A stretch of DNA of 64,000 nt from Deltaproteobacteria bacterium (GCA_029547045.1 JAKPQL010000077.1:1-64000); one strand, 5' to 3'; shown: positions 34,447 through 43,008, numbered from the stretch's first letter. Made by a program: numbers and translations. The notes: a model not told the origin generated them from the sequence alone.

Positions 34447-35471
34447 GCAATGAAGCGCGAGTCGGCATCTTCGTCATCGTGATCGTGGTCATCTTCGTGG
34501 TGCTCTCCATGAAGATCGGCGAGGTGAGCTTCTCAAAGAAGGCCACCTACCCTATCACCATGGTCTTCTCCTCCGTGGAGGGGCTCAAGGTGTCCTCACC
34601 CCTCGAACTCGCAGGGGTTGAGGTGGGCAAGGTGACCGGGATCTCGCTGAACAAGGATTACTCAGCCGTAGTCACGGCAATGCTGAACGAGGACATCATG
34701 CTCCCCATCGACTCCACGGCCTCTGTGGCCACCAAAGGCGTGCTCGGTGACAAGATCATCATCCTGTCTCCCGGTGTCGCAAAGGCCTTTGTGGAACCCG
34801 GGGGCAATCTTGCCAGGACAAAGGTCCCCCCGTCGCTCGACACCCTGCTCACCCAGGTGGGGGAGCTCGCGCAGAACCTCACAGAGCTCAGCGGGGCGCT
34901 GAACGCGTCCTTCGGGGACGAGGAGGCCCTCAGGGAGATCGTCCTGAACCTGCGCAACCTGACATCCGATACCTCGGAGCTCATATCCGAGAACAAGGAC
35001 AACCTCACGGCCATCGTCTCCAACATGAGGGTCATAACGGACGACTTCACCGTCATCTCCAAGAACCTCACCAGCACGAGCGTGAATATCGACGATATCG
35101 CCTCCACGGTGAACTCGGGCCAGGGGTCCCTGGGCAAACTGGTCAGGGACGATGCGCTGTACGACTCCATGGTGGAGTTCATGGAGTCGGCAGAGACGCT
35201 CATGGAGAGGATGAACGGCAATGACAGCACGCTCGGCATGCTCATGAACGACAGCACCCTCTACGAGAACCTTTCCGTCACGGCCGGGAACCTGCGCTTC
35301 ATCACCGACCAGATGGCCTCGGGCAAGGGGACGCTCGGCCGCCTCATGACGGACGAAGAGCTCTACACGGACATGCGCGAGACCCTGCAGAGCGCCAACA
35401 AGGCCATGCAGGGCATCGAGGAGCAGACGCCCATCTCTGTCTTCGGGACGGTCCTGGGCGTGATCTGGTGA
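34443..35471 (+). CDS. MCE-domain (MlaD-like) lipid transport protein
   Basis: 342 residues. One N-terminal membrane helix (IFVIVIVVIFVVLSM), then an MCE domain at about 37-120 (YPITMVFSSVEGLKVSSPLELAGVEVGKVTGISL; SVATKGVLGDKIIIL), then a long helical or coiled-coil region to the end (TSELISENKDNLTAIVSNMRV). MCE proteins form hexameric rings that carry phospholipids between the two membranes. No MlaE permease or MlaF ATPase gene is in the window, so those partners are elsewhere. It overlaps the TPR lipoprotein by four bases, and the next gene starts four bases after it. Confidence 0.9.
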   Translation: MSNEARVGIFVIVIVVIFVVLSMKIGEVSFSKKATYPITMVFSSVEGLKVSSPLELAGVEVGKVTGISLNKDYSAVVTAMLNEDIMLPIDSTASVATKGVLGDKIIILSPGVAKAFVEPGGNLARTKVPPSLDTLLTQVGELAQNLTELSGALNASFGDEEALREIVLNLRNLTSDTSELISENKDNLTAIVSNMRVITDDFTVISKNLTSTSVNIDDIASTVNSGQGSLGKLVRDDALYDSMVEFMESAETLMERMNGNDSTLGMLMNDSTLYENLSVTAGNLRFITDQMASGKGTLGRLMTDEELYTDMRETLQSANKAMQGIEEQTPISVFGTVLGVIW

Positions 35472-35474
35472 GGG

Positions 35475-36782
35475 ATGTCCCGTTTCGCGCTCCTCTTCAC
35501 GGGCATCCTCGTCATCGTGACCGCAGGTCTTCCGGGCACCTGTCATGCCCGGGACCTCTCCTTCTCTCCGCTCTTCTCCTGGGAATCCTCTGACGCCGGG
35601 CCTTCTCTCGACGGCCTAGGGCCGATCCTCGAGATCACGCCCACATATACGACCCTCAGGCCCATCTTCCACCGGGACCGGGAACAACAGGTCTCATGCT
35701 TCCTGTGCCCGCTTGGCAAGATCACCCCTGACCACGCCTATTTTGTGCCGTTCATGCGGTGGAGAACAGAGGGGGACAACGAATCCTTCGACCTCTTCCC
35801 ATACTTCTCCGGCACTTACGAGGGCAAACACTATCATGGGCTCTTCCCCCTGTACGGGCACGTCTATCACCGGTACGGCTTCGACGAGGCGACGTTCGTG
35901 CTCTGGCCTCTCTATGCCGAGACGAACCATGAGGGGGCCGTGACCCACACGCTCCTCTGGCCCGTCTTCTCGTACCGCAGCAACGAGCTGCTCAGGGTGT
36001 TCCCCCTGTTCGGCACCGAGAAGACCGCCGATTCCACCTATACCTACGCACTCTGGCCCGTGTTTCACCGCGAGAGCAGAACGGACGGGGGCGGCATGGC
36101 GGCGGCGCTGCCGCTCTTCCGTACCGAGTACGGCCCGTCCCACTGGAACGCCTCGTTCCTGTGGCCCTTCTTCACCTACAACCGGGACGAGGCGGCCAAT
36201 CACACGAGCCTGGACTTTCCCTGGCCCGTCATCCGGCTGGCGCGCGGCGGCTACGAGGAGACGAAGATCTTTCCCCTGTACTGGTTCAAGAACGAGGGAC
36301 CGAAGTTCCGCCGCCTGGCAGTCCTGTGGCCCCTGTGGATGCGCACATCGAGTGAGGGTCAGCGGCAGGGCGACCAGGAGGTGACGACATCGGTGCTCAT
36401 CCTGAGCCGCCTCAGCGAGAAGACCTCCGGGTCCGCCACGAGCAGGAGCCTCACCGTCTGGCCGCTGGTGCACTGCACGCGGGAACAGGAGCGGCGCACC
36501 TGGTCCTTCCCGGCCCTGATCCCCTTCTACGGCGACGAGGGGTTCAACAGGACCTGGGGGGAGTTCCTCACCCTGGCAAAGGGATCGAGGGACGGTGCAT
36601 CCTCGACCACGAACATCCTCTGGAAGTCGTTCTACCGGGAACAGGGACCTGGCCTGTCACGCTGGTCCTTCCTCTTCCTGGTCTCGCACAGGGAAACCCC
36701 CGAGTATAGCGAGTGGGGCTTCCTGGGAAACATTATCCGGTTCAGGGGCGAGCCTGGGCCCACATCGCAGGCATCGCCCTGA
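35475..36782 (+). CDS. exported protein with WPLF-type repeats, possible outer-membrane protein
   Basis: 435 residues, signal peptide (LLFTGILVIVTAGLPGTCHA). From about residue 95 on, a degenerate repeat recurs about every 20-27 residues with a core (W/F)P(L/V/F)(F/Y): FPYF, FPLY, WPLY, WPVF, FPLF, WPVF, LPLF, WPFF, WPVI, FPLY, WPLW, WPLV, IPFY. Each is followed by a charged or aromatic strand, suggesting a repetitive beta structure (barrel or solenoid). No family recognised. It follows the TPR lipoprotein and MCE gene as the last gene of the run, so a part in outer-membrane lipid handling is possible. See findings. Confidence 0.75.
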   Translation: MSRFALLFTGILVIVTAGLPGTCHARDLSFSPLFSWESSDAGPSLDGLGPILEITPTYTTLRPIFHRDREQQVSCFLCPLGKITPDHAYFVPFMRWRTEGDNESFDLFPYFSGTYEGKHYHGLFPLYGHVYHRYGFDEATFVLWPLYAETNHEGAVTHTLLWPVFSYRSNELLRVFPLFGTEKTADSTYTYALWPVFHRESRTDGGGMAAALPLFRTEYGPSHWNASFLWPFFTYNRDEAANHTSLDFPWPVIRLARGGYEETKIFPLYWFKNEGPKFRRLAVLWPLWMRTSSEGQRQGDQEVTTSVLILSRLSEKTSGSATSRSLTVWPLVHCTREQERRTWSFPALIPFYGDEGFNRTWGEFLTLAKGSRDGASSTTNILWKSFYREQGPGLSRWSFLFLVSHRETPEYSEWGFLGNIIRFRGEPGPTSQASP

Positions 36783-37044
36783 ACGAGGTATGACATTCAT
36801 GGCCAGGGCCTTTATGCAGATCGTTCAAGGATCAGTGCCTGGGTTACGAGAGGATTTCCGATACAACATGCTGATCTTGTTTCCAAACCTTTACCGACAC
36901 CTCGATCATTCGTGCAACCCTGTCTCGACATGCCTGATCACTTCTTCTGTTGAGTGATTGCCTCTCGGTTTTCAGGGGTTATGGTTTCCTGACCATTCCT
37001 CCGCCAGCAGATCACGGCCTTCACCAACATAGCGGGCAGCATCT
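36783..37044. other. gene-free interval, AT-richer than surroundings
   Basis: A 465-base gap precedes the CoA-transferase operon. This first part has no convincing gene. One 55-codon ORF (ATG 36790) has no recognisable protein pattern and I do not call it. The last part (37045-37204) holds the regulatory signals listed next. Confidence 0.6.
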
Positions 37045-37069
37045 ATGGTGCAAACACCATACTATGGTG
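37045..37069. promoter_or_regulatory. triple half-site ATGGTG-CACCAT-ATGGTG, candidate activator site
   Basis: ATGGTG-CAAA-CACCAT-ACT-ATGGTG: three copies of one hexamer in alternating orientation. It is about 120-145 bases upstream of the sigma-54-like promoter at 37189, the distance expected for an enhancer-binding site of an NtrC-type activator. Three such activators are encoded in this window, but which (if any) binds here is unknown. Confidence 0.4.
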
Positions 37070-37188
37070 CGTCAACCTCTGGCATGGGGCTGATACCGAA
37101 TCCCGCTATCACCTCAGGGAGCTGGGCTAAAAAAGAAAAAGCAGAACAATAGCAAACCATTATGAATAACCAAAGGCAGGGAGAATGA

Positions 37189-37204
37189 TGGCATAGTTTT
37201 CGCT
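37189..37204 (+). promoter_or_regulatory. sigma-54-type promoter before the CoA-transferase operon
   Basis: TGGCATAGTTTTCGCT matches the -24/-12 consensus TGGCACN5TTGC(A/T) with GG and GC at the invariant spacing and two mismatches (C6 to T, T13 to C). It lies 44 bases before the ATG at 37248. Transcription would begin near 37215, leaving a leader with GGGAGGAG as ribosome site. Confidence 0.5.
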
Positions 37205-37247
37205 TTATCATCCGCACATTGCACGGACACCAAGGGAGGAGTTGCCC

Positions 37248-38336
37248 ATGAGCACCTATCAGTATAACCAGGAGGCGTTGAAGAATCTCCAGATCGAGGA
37301 CACGAGCGTGCTCGACCGGCTCGTGGACTTCGCGTCCGCCCGCCAAGCCCACCTCAGAAAGGACCACGCGAAGGTCGACAAGCGCATGTCCCTCAAGGAT
37401 GCCATCGCCACCTTCGTGGCGGACGGCGACTGCATGACCGATTCGGGGTTCGCCTACGTCAGGACCCCGCACCAGGCATACTGGGAAATCATGCGCCAGG
37501 GGAAGAAGAACCTGCAGTGCATCGCGGCGCCGAACACGAACCACAGCTTCCTCATCTTCAACAACAACTGCACCTACTCCCACAACTCCTACGTGGGCGT
37601 GGAGATGCGCGGCATCGACCGGAACTACGACCGCATGCTCAGGGCGGGCAGGGTGAAGATCCTGTCCGAGTGGAGCCACGGCGGCGTGGCCCTGGGGCTC
37701 AAGGCCGCACAGCTGGGCGCCCCCGGCCTGTTCAGCAAGCAGATGCTCGGATCGGACATGCTCAAGTACAACCCCTACACCAAGGTCATGCAGAACCCCA
37801 TGCGGGACGACCCGGACCCGGTGGTGTTCATCCCGGCGCTCTACCCGGACGTGTCCATCATCCACTGCCAGGTGGCGGACAAGTACGGCAACGGCTGGAT
37901 CTACGGCCCGTCCGTGAACGACGTGGCCACCGCGGCCGCCGCCCGCAAGCTCATCATCACGGCCGAGGAGATCGTGCCAGAGTCCGAGATCCGCAGCCGC
38001 CAGGGCACGGTCATCCCGTTCTTCTATTCCGATGCCGTGGTGGAGCTGCCCTTCGGGGCTGTGCCCGGAAACATGCCCGGCTACTACTACTGGTCCCGCC
38101 AGTGGTGGGAGAAGCTTATCCGGTTCGGCTGCGCCAGCGACGAGAACCTCAAGGTCTTCTTCGACGAATGGGTCCATGGCGTGAAGGACCAGTTCGAGTT
38201 CGTGGACAAGCTGGGCGGCGCCAGGTGGATCGCCGAGGCGAGGATCCAGACCAAGGCCGCCGAGGGTGACCACGAGGACATCGACTTCTCGTATGATGAA
38301 TTCACCAAGACCCACGACCCTGGGCGCTATTACTAA
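37248..38336 (+). CDS. CoA-transferase subunit A (glutaconate CoA-transferase-like)
   Basis: Family I CoA-transferase, alpha subunit, 362 residues. The pattern RMSLKDAIATFVADGDCMTDSGF, DVSIIHCQVADKYGNG, LIITAEEIVPESEIR and the end LNKLGGAR-like (FVDKLGGARWIAEAR) follow glutaconate CoA-transferase GctA. Such enzymes move CoA between a carboxylate and an acyl-CoA in amino-acid or aromatic-acid fermentation and in syntrophic beta-oxidation. Substrate not determinable. ATG 37248 follows GGGAGGAG; the track's earlier TTG is rejected. Encoded with subunit B, 15 bases apart. Confidence 0.9.
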   Translation: MSTYQYNQEALKNLQIEDTSVLDRLVDFASARQAHLRKDHAKVDKRMSLKDAIATFVADGDCMTDSGFAYVRTPHQAYWEIMRQGKKNLQCIAAPNTNHSFLIFNNNCTYSHNSYVGVEMRGIDRNYDRMLRAGRVKILSEWSHGGVALGLKAAQLGAPGLFSKQMLGSDMLKYNPYTKVMQNPMRDDPDPVVFIPALYPDVSIIHCQVADKYGNGWIYGPSVNDVATAAAARKLIITAEEIVPESEIRSRQGTVIPFFYSDAVVELPFGAVPGNMPGYYYWSRQWWEKLIRFGCASDENLKVFFDEWVHGVKDQFEFVDKLGGARWIAEARIQTKAAEGDHEDIDFSYDEFTKTHDPGRYY

Positions 38337-38351
38337 GCACTGGAGGAACCC

Positions 38352-39143
38352 ATGAGAGACCTGAACGCACCTGCGAACCCCCTGGAGATGCTCGCGTACG
38401 TCCTCGCGCAGCAGATCCACGACCATAAGATCGTGTACATCGGCACCGGCATCCCCATGATCGCCGGGATCCTCGCACACAAGACCCACGCCCCGAACAT
38501 CACCATGGTGTACGAGTCCGGCGGCCAGGACCCCCTGCCCAAGGACCTCCCGTGGTCCGTGGGCTGCCCCTTCACCTGGCGCAAGGCCCCGGTGGTCATG
38601 GAAATGGCCTACTCCTTTGCCCAGTGCTGCAACGGGTTCGTGGACATCGCCTTCCTGGGCTTCGCCCAGGTGGACATGTACGGCAACGTGAACACCCACC
38701 AGATCGGGAAGGACCTCCTGCACCCCACGGTGCGCATGACCGGGTCGGGCGGAAACAACGACCTGTCCTCGCTGACCGAGGAGGTGGTCCTCGTGGGTGT
38801 CCAGACCCCGGACAAGTTCGTGAAGAACGTTGACTTCATCACCTCGGTGGGCCACCTCACCGGCGGGAACTCGCGCAGGGAGGCAGGCCTTGTGGGCAAG
38901 GGTCCCATTGCGGTGATCTCCCAGTGCGGCGAGTTCGACTTCGAACCGGTCACCAAGCGCATGCGGGTGAAGTCCCTCATGCCTGGGTGGACCTTTGACT
39001 TCACCCAGCAGTTCACGGGCTTCGAGCTCCTGAAGCCCGAGGGCGAGATCCCCCAGACCCCGGTGATCCCGGACGACATTTTGAAGCTGTTGAGGACCGA
39101 GGTGGATCCCAGGGGCGTGTTCACCACCATGCCCACGGCGTAA
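38352..39143 (+). CDS. CoA-transferase subunit B (glutaconate CoA-transferase-like)
   Basis: 263 residues, beta subunit of the enzyme above. GTGIPMIAGILA is the glycine-rich start, and VYESGG near residue 55 holds the Glu that forms the covalent acyl-CoA intermediate in GctB; SGGNND and TSVGHLTGG are the other family signatures. GGAGG precedes the ATG. A strong hairpin with a short T run follows the stop. Confidence 0.9.
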   Translation: MRDLNAPANPLEMLAYVLAQQIHDHKIVYIGTGIPMIAGILAHKTHAPNITMVYESGGQDPLPKDLPWSVGCPFTWRKAPVVMEMAYSFAQCCNGFVDIAFLGFAQVDMYGNVNTHQIGKDLLHPTVRMTGSGGNNDLSSLTEEVVLVGVQTPDKFVKNVDFITSVGHLTGGNSRREAGLVGKGPIAVISQCGEFDFEPVTKRMRVKSLMPGWTFDFTQQFTGFELLKPEGEIPQTPVIPDDILKLLRTEVDPRGVFTTMPTA

Positions 39144-39216
39144 CGGACAAAGAGGGAGGTCCCGAAAGACCGGGCACGCCCCCTGAAGAATTGAGCTCTT
39201 AGCCGCCCCTACACGA

Positions 39217-39261
39217 GCGCCGGGCAACCCTGGACACGGGGTGCCCGGCGCAGCAGCTTTT
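39217..39261 (+). terminator. terminator-like hairpin after the CoA-transferase operon
   Basis: GCGCCGGGCA (39217-39226) pairs with TGCCCGGCGC (39242-39251), extended inside by ACCC/GGGT with one bulge. A short U-tract (CTTTT) follows six bases later. About 75 bases after the subunit B stop. Confidence 0.6.
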
Positions 39262-39307
39262 CGGCAACAAGAACCATCGGTGCCACTGTCTTGTTCTTTC
39301 AATTCGG

Positions 39308-39358
39308 CCCGATCAGAACCGGCATGTCGGCTTCACCGAGATGCCGGTTCTGATCGGG
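39308..39358. repeat. long perfect inverted repeat (18-base arms) between convergent genes
   Basis: CCCGATCAGAACCGGCAT and its exact reverse complement surround a 15-base loop that itself contains TCGG/CCGA. The hairpin lies between the CoA-transferase operon (+) and rubrerythrin (-), which ends at 39404. There is no T-tract on either side. Could be a bidirectional transcription barrier or a mobile/REP-like element. Confidence 0.6.
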
Positions 39359-39403
39359 TTCAGCTTTCCTCCCCGGAACAGGTTACGAAGGGATCCTCTC
39401 CCG

Positions 39404-39901
39404 CTACTCGAACGTGACGAACCGGTCCTTCTTGGCGCCGCAGATAGGGCACTCCTCGGGCAGGATGCCGTCGGACACGTACCCGCACACGTCGCAGACA
39501 TAGTAGGTGGTCTGCCGCTCCTCCAGGACGTGGTCCATGGCCTCCTTGTAGAGCTTGGCATGGATCTCCTCAGCATCGTGGGACTGGCTGAAGTACAGCG
39601 ATGCGGCCCGGTCGCCCTGCTCCTCGGCGATCTTGATGAACTCGCTGTACGCCACCCCCGCAACCTTGGTCTCGGACTCGAAGCTCTCGGCGAGGTTCTC
39701 CTCGGTGCTCCTGATCTCCTTCAACAGCCTCAGCGCCCGCTTGCCGTGGAGCTCCTCGGAGAACGCGATGACGCGGAACAGCTTGGCCAGCTGGGGGTAG
39801 CCTTCCTGATCCGCCTTCTCGGCAAAGACCTTGAGCCTCAGGTGGGCCTTGGCCTCACCGGCGAACGCCTGGTGTATCACTGCCCTAAGCTTGTCGTCCA
39901 T
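39404..39901 (-). CDS. rubrerythrin
   Basis: Peroxide-reducing diiron protein with a C-terminal rubredoxin domain, 165 residues. The ferritin-like domain has the repeated carboxylate ligands (GEAKAHLRLKVF, SEELHGKRAL, ESETKVAGVAY, AEEIHAKLYKEA), and YVCDVCGYVSDGILPEECPICG gives the Fe(Cys)4 site. It detoxifies hydrogen peroxide with electrons from rubredoxin, whose gene lies about 0.9 kb upstream on the same strand. GGGAGGAG precedes ATG 39901. Confidence 0.93.
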   Translation of the reverse strand: MDDKLRAVIHQAFAGEAKAHLRLKVFAEKADQEGYPQLAKLFRVIAFSEELHGKRALRLLKEIRSTEENLAESFESETKVAGVAYSEFIKIAEEQGDRAASLYFSQSHDAEEIHAKLYKEAMDHVLEERQTTYYVCDVCGYVSDGILPEECPICGAKKDRFVTFE

Positions 39902-39928
39902 ACCATGCTCCTCCCACGGGGAATCTTT

Positions 39929-40741
39929 TCAGCATCTCAAGAGATCATTATACAGCATCCGGCACTCAGGATCGATATCCATTCTGATACCCACCCTGGT
40001 CAGTGCGAAGTCATACCGCACCGGGTCATCGGGAGCTATCTTCCGGAACGACGCGGTTATCTCACGGGCGGTCCTGAGGTCGGCCTGGCTCCGCGTGGTC
40101 AGGCCCAGACCCGTGCAGATCCTGTGCATGTGCACGTCCAGCGGCACGATGAGCAGCGCCTTCGAGACGCCCTCCCAGCCCCCCGGGTCCACGGCGTCCC
40201 GGCGCACCATCCACCTGAGGTAGAGGTGGAGCCGCTTGCAGGCACTGCCGCGCTCCGGACACGGCAGGAGACTGTTCTCCTTCCCGGACATGCGGGACTT
40301 CAGCTCCCGGGTAAAGGCAATGAGGGCGTCGGTCATGTCACTGTCTTGTGGACGGTACCCGCGGAGAAAGCATTCCTGGAGCGACCCGTACTCCCTGATG
40401 ATCCTTCCTGCGGCCTGGAGCAGATCGGCGAGCTCGCCTCCGTCGGTGAACCGGTGCCTGAACCGTGCGAAGGCCTGCCGCAGGGTCTCTCCGGATGCAT
40501 GTTCCAGAAACTCCGCCGGCAAGGGGCCGAGGTGCCCGAGGACCTGGGAAACGCTCCCGAGGATCTGGGCAACCCTCCCGTAGGCCAGGGAGGATGCGAC
40601 GAGCCCCACCACCTCGCGGTCGCGCGCACGGGAATACCCGTGGAGGAACTCCAGGGGGTCCGGGTGGATGTACTCGCGCCGGTGGTACGCCGCATGGATA
40701 TCGTCGAGAATCCGCCGTTTCACGGCGAGCCTGGCACCCAT
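39929..40741 (-). CDS. TIGR02757 / DUF2400 family protein
   Basis: About 270 residues; function unknown. The sequence (RREYIHPDPLEFLHGYSRARDREVVGLVASSLAYGRVAQI, KSRMSGKENSLLPCPERGSACKRLHLYLRWMVRRDAVDPGGW, LIVPLDVHMHRI) is the DUF2400 pattern. The start is uncertain: ATG 40741 gives the conserved N-terminus, while the track start (40954) would run over the rubredoxin gene. No ribosome site is visible before 40741. It lies between rubredoxin and rubrerythrin, but this family also occurs elsewhere, so no redox role is implied. Confidence 0.85.
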   Translation of the reverse strand: MGARLAVKRRILDDIHAAYHRREYIHPDPLEFLHGYSRARDREVVGLVASSLAYGRVAQILGSVSQVLGHLGPLPAEFLEHASGETLRQAFARFRHRFTDGGELADLLQAAGRIIREYGSLQECFLRGYRPQDSDMTDALIAFTRELKSRMSGKENSLLPCPERGSACKRLHLYLRWMVRRDAVDPGGWEGVSKALLIVPLDVHMHRICTGLGLTTRSQADLRTAREITASFRKIAPDDPVRYDFALTRVGIRMDIDPECRMLYNDLLRC

Positions 40742-40805
40742 GTCCGCATGCGCATGTTGGCGGCCCGGCGGCCCGTATGAAGGCCGCCGGGCCGCCACTG
40801 TCTGC

Positions 40806-40964
40806 TCACTCGGGGGAGAACTCGCTCTTGGCAGCGCCGCAGACCGGACAGGTCCAGTCGTCCGGCAGCTTCTCGAAGGGGGTCCCGGGCGGGATGTTCC
40901 CCTCGGAATCGCCCTTTTCCGGATCATACACATACCCACACACGCCACAGACATACTTCTGCAT
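40806..40964 (-). CDS. rubredoxin
   Basis: 52 residues, shorter than the ORF-track cutoff. [18 protein letters not shown] and [13 protein letters not shown] give the two Cys-x2-Cys-Gly loops that hold one iron. Electron carrier for the flavodiiron protein encoded just upstream and for rubrerythrin. GAGGAGGAAAG lies before ATG 40964. The gap to the flavodiiron stop is 44 bases. Confidence 0.96.
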   Translation of the reverse strand: MQKYVCGVCGYVYDPEKGDSEGNIPPGTPFEKLPDDWTCPVCGAAKSEFSPE

Positions 40965-41008
40965 GCTTTCCTCCTCTGATCTATGTTTGCAGGGACCTGC
41001 CGAAAGGC

Positions 41009-42214
41009 TTATCCCAGAGCCCCCTTCATCCGCTCAGCAACGGTCCTGCCCAGGTCGAAACACTTCTGCAGGGCGTCCCTGTCCGGCACGTACCTGGCCT
41101 TCAGCGGCTCGGAGACGAGGTCCACCTTCATCTCGGCAAGCACGTCGTGCAGCTGCTTGGCCGCCTCGCCGCTCCACCCGTAGGATCCGAAGGCGGCACC
41201 CACGAGGTTCACGGGCCTGAGGCCCTTCAGGTAGGTGAGCACGTCGGCCATGGCGGGCAGCATGTTGTTGTTCAGCGTGGAAGAGCCTGCCACCAGTCCC
41301 CCTGCCGTGAGGACCTCGTAGGCCACGTCGCTGCGGTGGTACGAACCCATGGACATGACCTTCACCCGCGCCCCGCCTGCGAGCAGGCCCTCCTCCACGG
41401 CCCTGGCCATGTGCTCGGTGCTGTGCCACATGGTGTGGAACAGCACCACGGCCTTGTCCGTGGGGTTCTGCTCAGACCAGGTCCGGTACTGCTGGAGGAT
41501 CCAGGGCAGATCCTTCCTCCACACCGGCCCGTGATCGGGCGCCACGATGCGGATGTCGAGACCCGACGCCGCCACCTTGTCCAGCAGCTTGCCGATGAGC
41601 GGCGAGTAGGGCAGCAGGATGTTGCCGTAGTAGGTGGCAGCCTCGTACTCGATGATATCCTGCTTGATCTGGTCTGCAAAACGCTCGTCGCTGGCCAGGT
41701 GCATGCCGAAGGCGTCCTGGGAGAACAGGACGGATTCCTCGTGGAGATAGCTGAACATGCTGTCCGGCCAGTGGAGCATGCGGGTCTCCATGAAGGTGAT
41801 GGTCATGTTGCCCAGGCTGAGCTTCTCGCCGTCCTTGACCGGGGTGATCTCGTCCTCGAACTGGAAATGCTCCTTCAGGGCCTTGGCGCCCATGACGGAG
41901 GCGAAGACCTTCTCGGGGTTGACCTCCCTGATGACCTCGGCCAGGCAGCCCGAGTGATCCATCTCCGAATGGTCCGAGATGATGTAGTCGATCTCCCTGG
42001 GGTCGATGAGCGCGGATATGCGCTCGAGCATCTCCTCCTTGAAGGGGGCCTTCACCGTATCGATGAGGGTGACCTTGTCCGCAAGGATGAGGTAGGCATT
42101 GTAGGTGCTTCCCCGCTTGGTGGTATACCCGTGAAAGTCCCGGATGATCCAGTCGATGGCCCCCACCCAGTACACCTTGTCCGTGATCTGAACCGGTTTA
42201 TACACGCCTGACAC
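41009..42214 (-). CDS. FprA-type flavodiiron protein (rubredoxin:oxygen/NO oxidoreductase)
   Basis: Reduces O2 to water (or NO to N2O) with electrons from rubredoxin. N-terminal beta-lactamase-like diiron domain with ligands in [10 protein letters not shown], then a flavodoxin domain with FMN loop [13 protein letters not shown] and [10 protein letters not shown]. 401 residues if it starts at GTG 42214, which lies six bases after AAGGAG; the track's TTG at 42232 sits before that ribosome site and is rejected. Same strand order as superoxide reductase, this gene, rubredoxin. Confidence 0.95.
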   Translation of the reverse strand: MSGVYKPVQITDKVYWVGAIDWIIRDFHGYTTKRGSTYNAYLILADKVTLIDTVKAPFKEEMLERISALIDPREIDYIISDHSEMDHSGCLAEVIREVNPEKVFASVMGAKALKEHFQFEDEITPVKDGEKLSLGNMTITFMETRMLHWPDSMFSYLHEESVLFSQDAFGMHLASDERFADQIKQDIIEYEAATYYGNILLPYSPLIGKLLDKVAASGLDIRIVAPDHGPVWRKDLPWILQQYRTWSEQNPTDKAVVLFHTMWHSTEHMARAVEEGLLAGGARVKVMSMGSYHRSDVAYEVLTAGGLVAGSSTLNNNMLPAMADVLTYLKGLRPVNLVGAAFGSYGWSGEAAKQLHDVLAEMKVDLVSEPLKARYVPDRDALQKCFDLGRTVAERMKGALG

Positions 42215-42388
42215 TGTGTTCTCCTTTCCCAACGTCTCTCCATGCCCGCATGGATGGCTTCAAGCCTGAACCCCACCCTGCCCGGTTCCCGGGATGTCTC
42301 CGGAACAGGGGTACGGATGTTTAGCCGGCTCGGCGGACACAGGGCGGCACTGCAGTCCGGGCAGGGCCGGCTCACGCCGCCCTGCCGG

Positions 42389-42763
42389 TTATGCCTTCCA
42401 GAGGCCGTGGAGATTGCAGTATTCCCTGGCACTGACCTGCGCCGCATCGATGCAGAACTCCGCCTCCGGGGCATCGCCGGGTTTGAAGAACCTCCGGTAG
42501 GCGACGCCGTCCGCGATGAGTTCAACCCACTCGATGTAGTGCTTCTCCTCCATGGGATGGGCCACACTGCCGACCTTCACCCTGTAGCCCTTGCCGGTCT
42601 TCTCAATGACCGGGACATGCTTTTCCTTGGCGGCATCAACGGTGTTCTCCGTGAAGAGTTTCATGGGCTGCCCGCAGCAGACGAGTTCTCCCTTTCCCTC
42701 ATGAAGGACCTCAACGATATTCCCGCACACCTCACACTTGTACACCTGCAGCCTGCTGGTCAT
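42389..42763 (-). CDS. dfx: desulfoferrodoxin (superoxide reductase, 2Fe type)
   Basis: Reduces superoxide to hydrogen peroxide, which rubrerythrin can then remove. 124 residues. N-terminal Dx domain with four Cys ([19 protein letters not shown]) and SOR domain with [26 protein letters not shown] and the Cys/His iron ligands in [14 protein letters not shown] 42763 is seven bases after AAAGGGGG, better spaced than ATG 42769. Heads the minus-strand oxygen-defence run. Confidence 0.95.
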   Translation of the reverse strand: MTSRLQVYKCEVCGNIVEVLHEGKGELVCCGQPMKLFTENTVDAAKEKHVPVIEKTGKGYRVKVGSVAHPMEEKHYIEWVELIADGVAYRRFFKPGDAPEAEFCIDAAQVSAREYCNLHGLWKA

Positions 42764-42776
42764 GTTCATTCCCCCT

Positions 42777-42833
42777 TTATCATTATTGGTAATAATTACT
42801 GATAAGAGTAGTGGCTTCTTGCCGCCCTGTCAA
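42777..42833 (-). promoter_or_regulatory. dfx promoter with overlapping palindromic operator candidate
   Basis: On the minus strand a perfect TTGACA (42828-42833) is 17 bases from a weak -10 box (TACTCT, 42805-42810). Downstream, 42777-42805 contains TTATCA...TGATAA flanking GTAATTATTAC, a palindrome whose TAAT-x-ATTA core resembles Fur/PerR-family boxes. It overlaps the transcription start, as expected for a repressor of a superoxide-reductase gene. Which regulator binds is inference. Confidence 0.45.
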
Positions 42834-43008
42834 GAATGAATCTGGGCTCTCTCTCGCAAGAACCCGTATGATACCATGATCCGGCAAAGAATCAACCATG
42901 GTCTCCCGCCAGCCACTCCCGCTGCAGGTGGATGCCTTCCCCCTGGACACTCCAGGGATCGGCTCTGAGTCTCGGCCCGAAGGATGGACTGATGGTTTTT
43001 TTTCCATA

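Noticed and set aside
36790-36957. 55-codon ORF in the gap before the CoA-transferase operon
   Set aside because: No recognisable pattern or context; GAGG before it may be chance.
37062-39302. 746-residue minus-strand ORF
   Set aside because: Exactly antisense to the two CoA-transferase genes; His/Val/Gly-rich shadow translation with no family signature.
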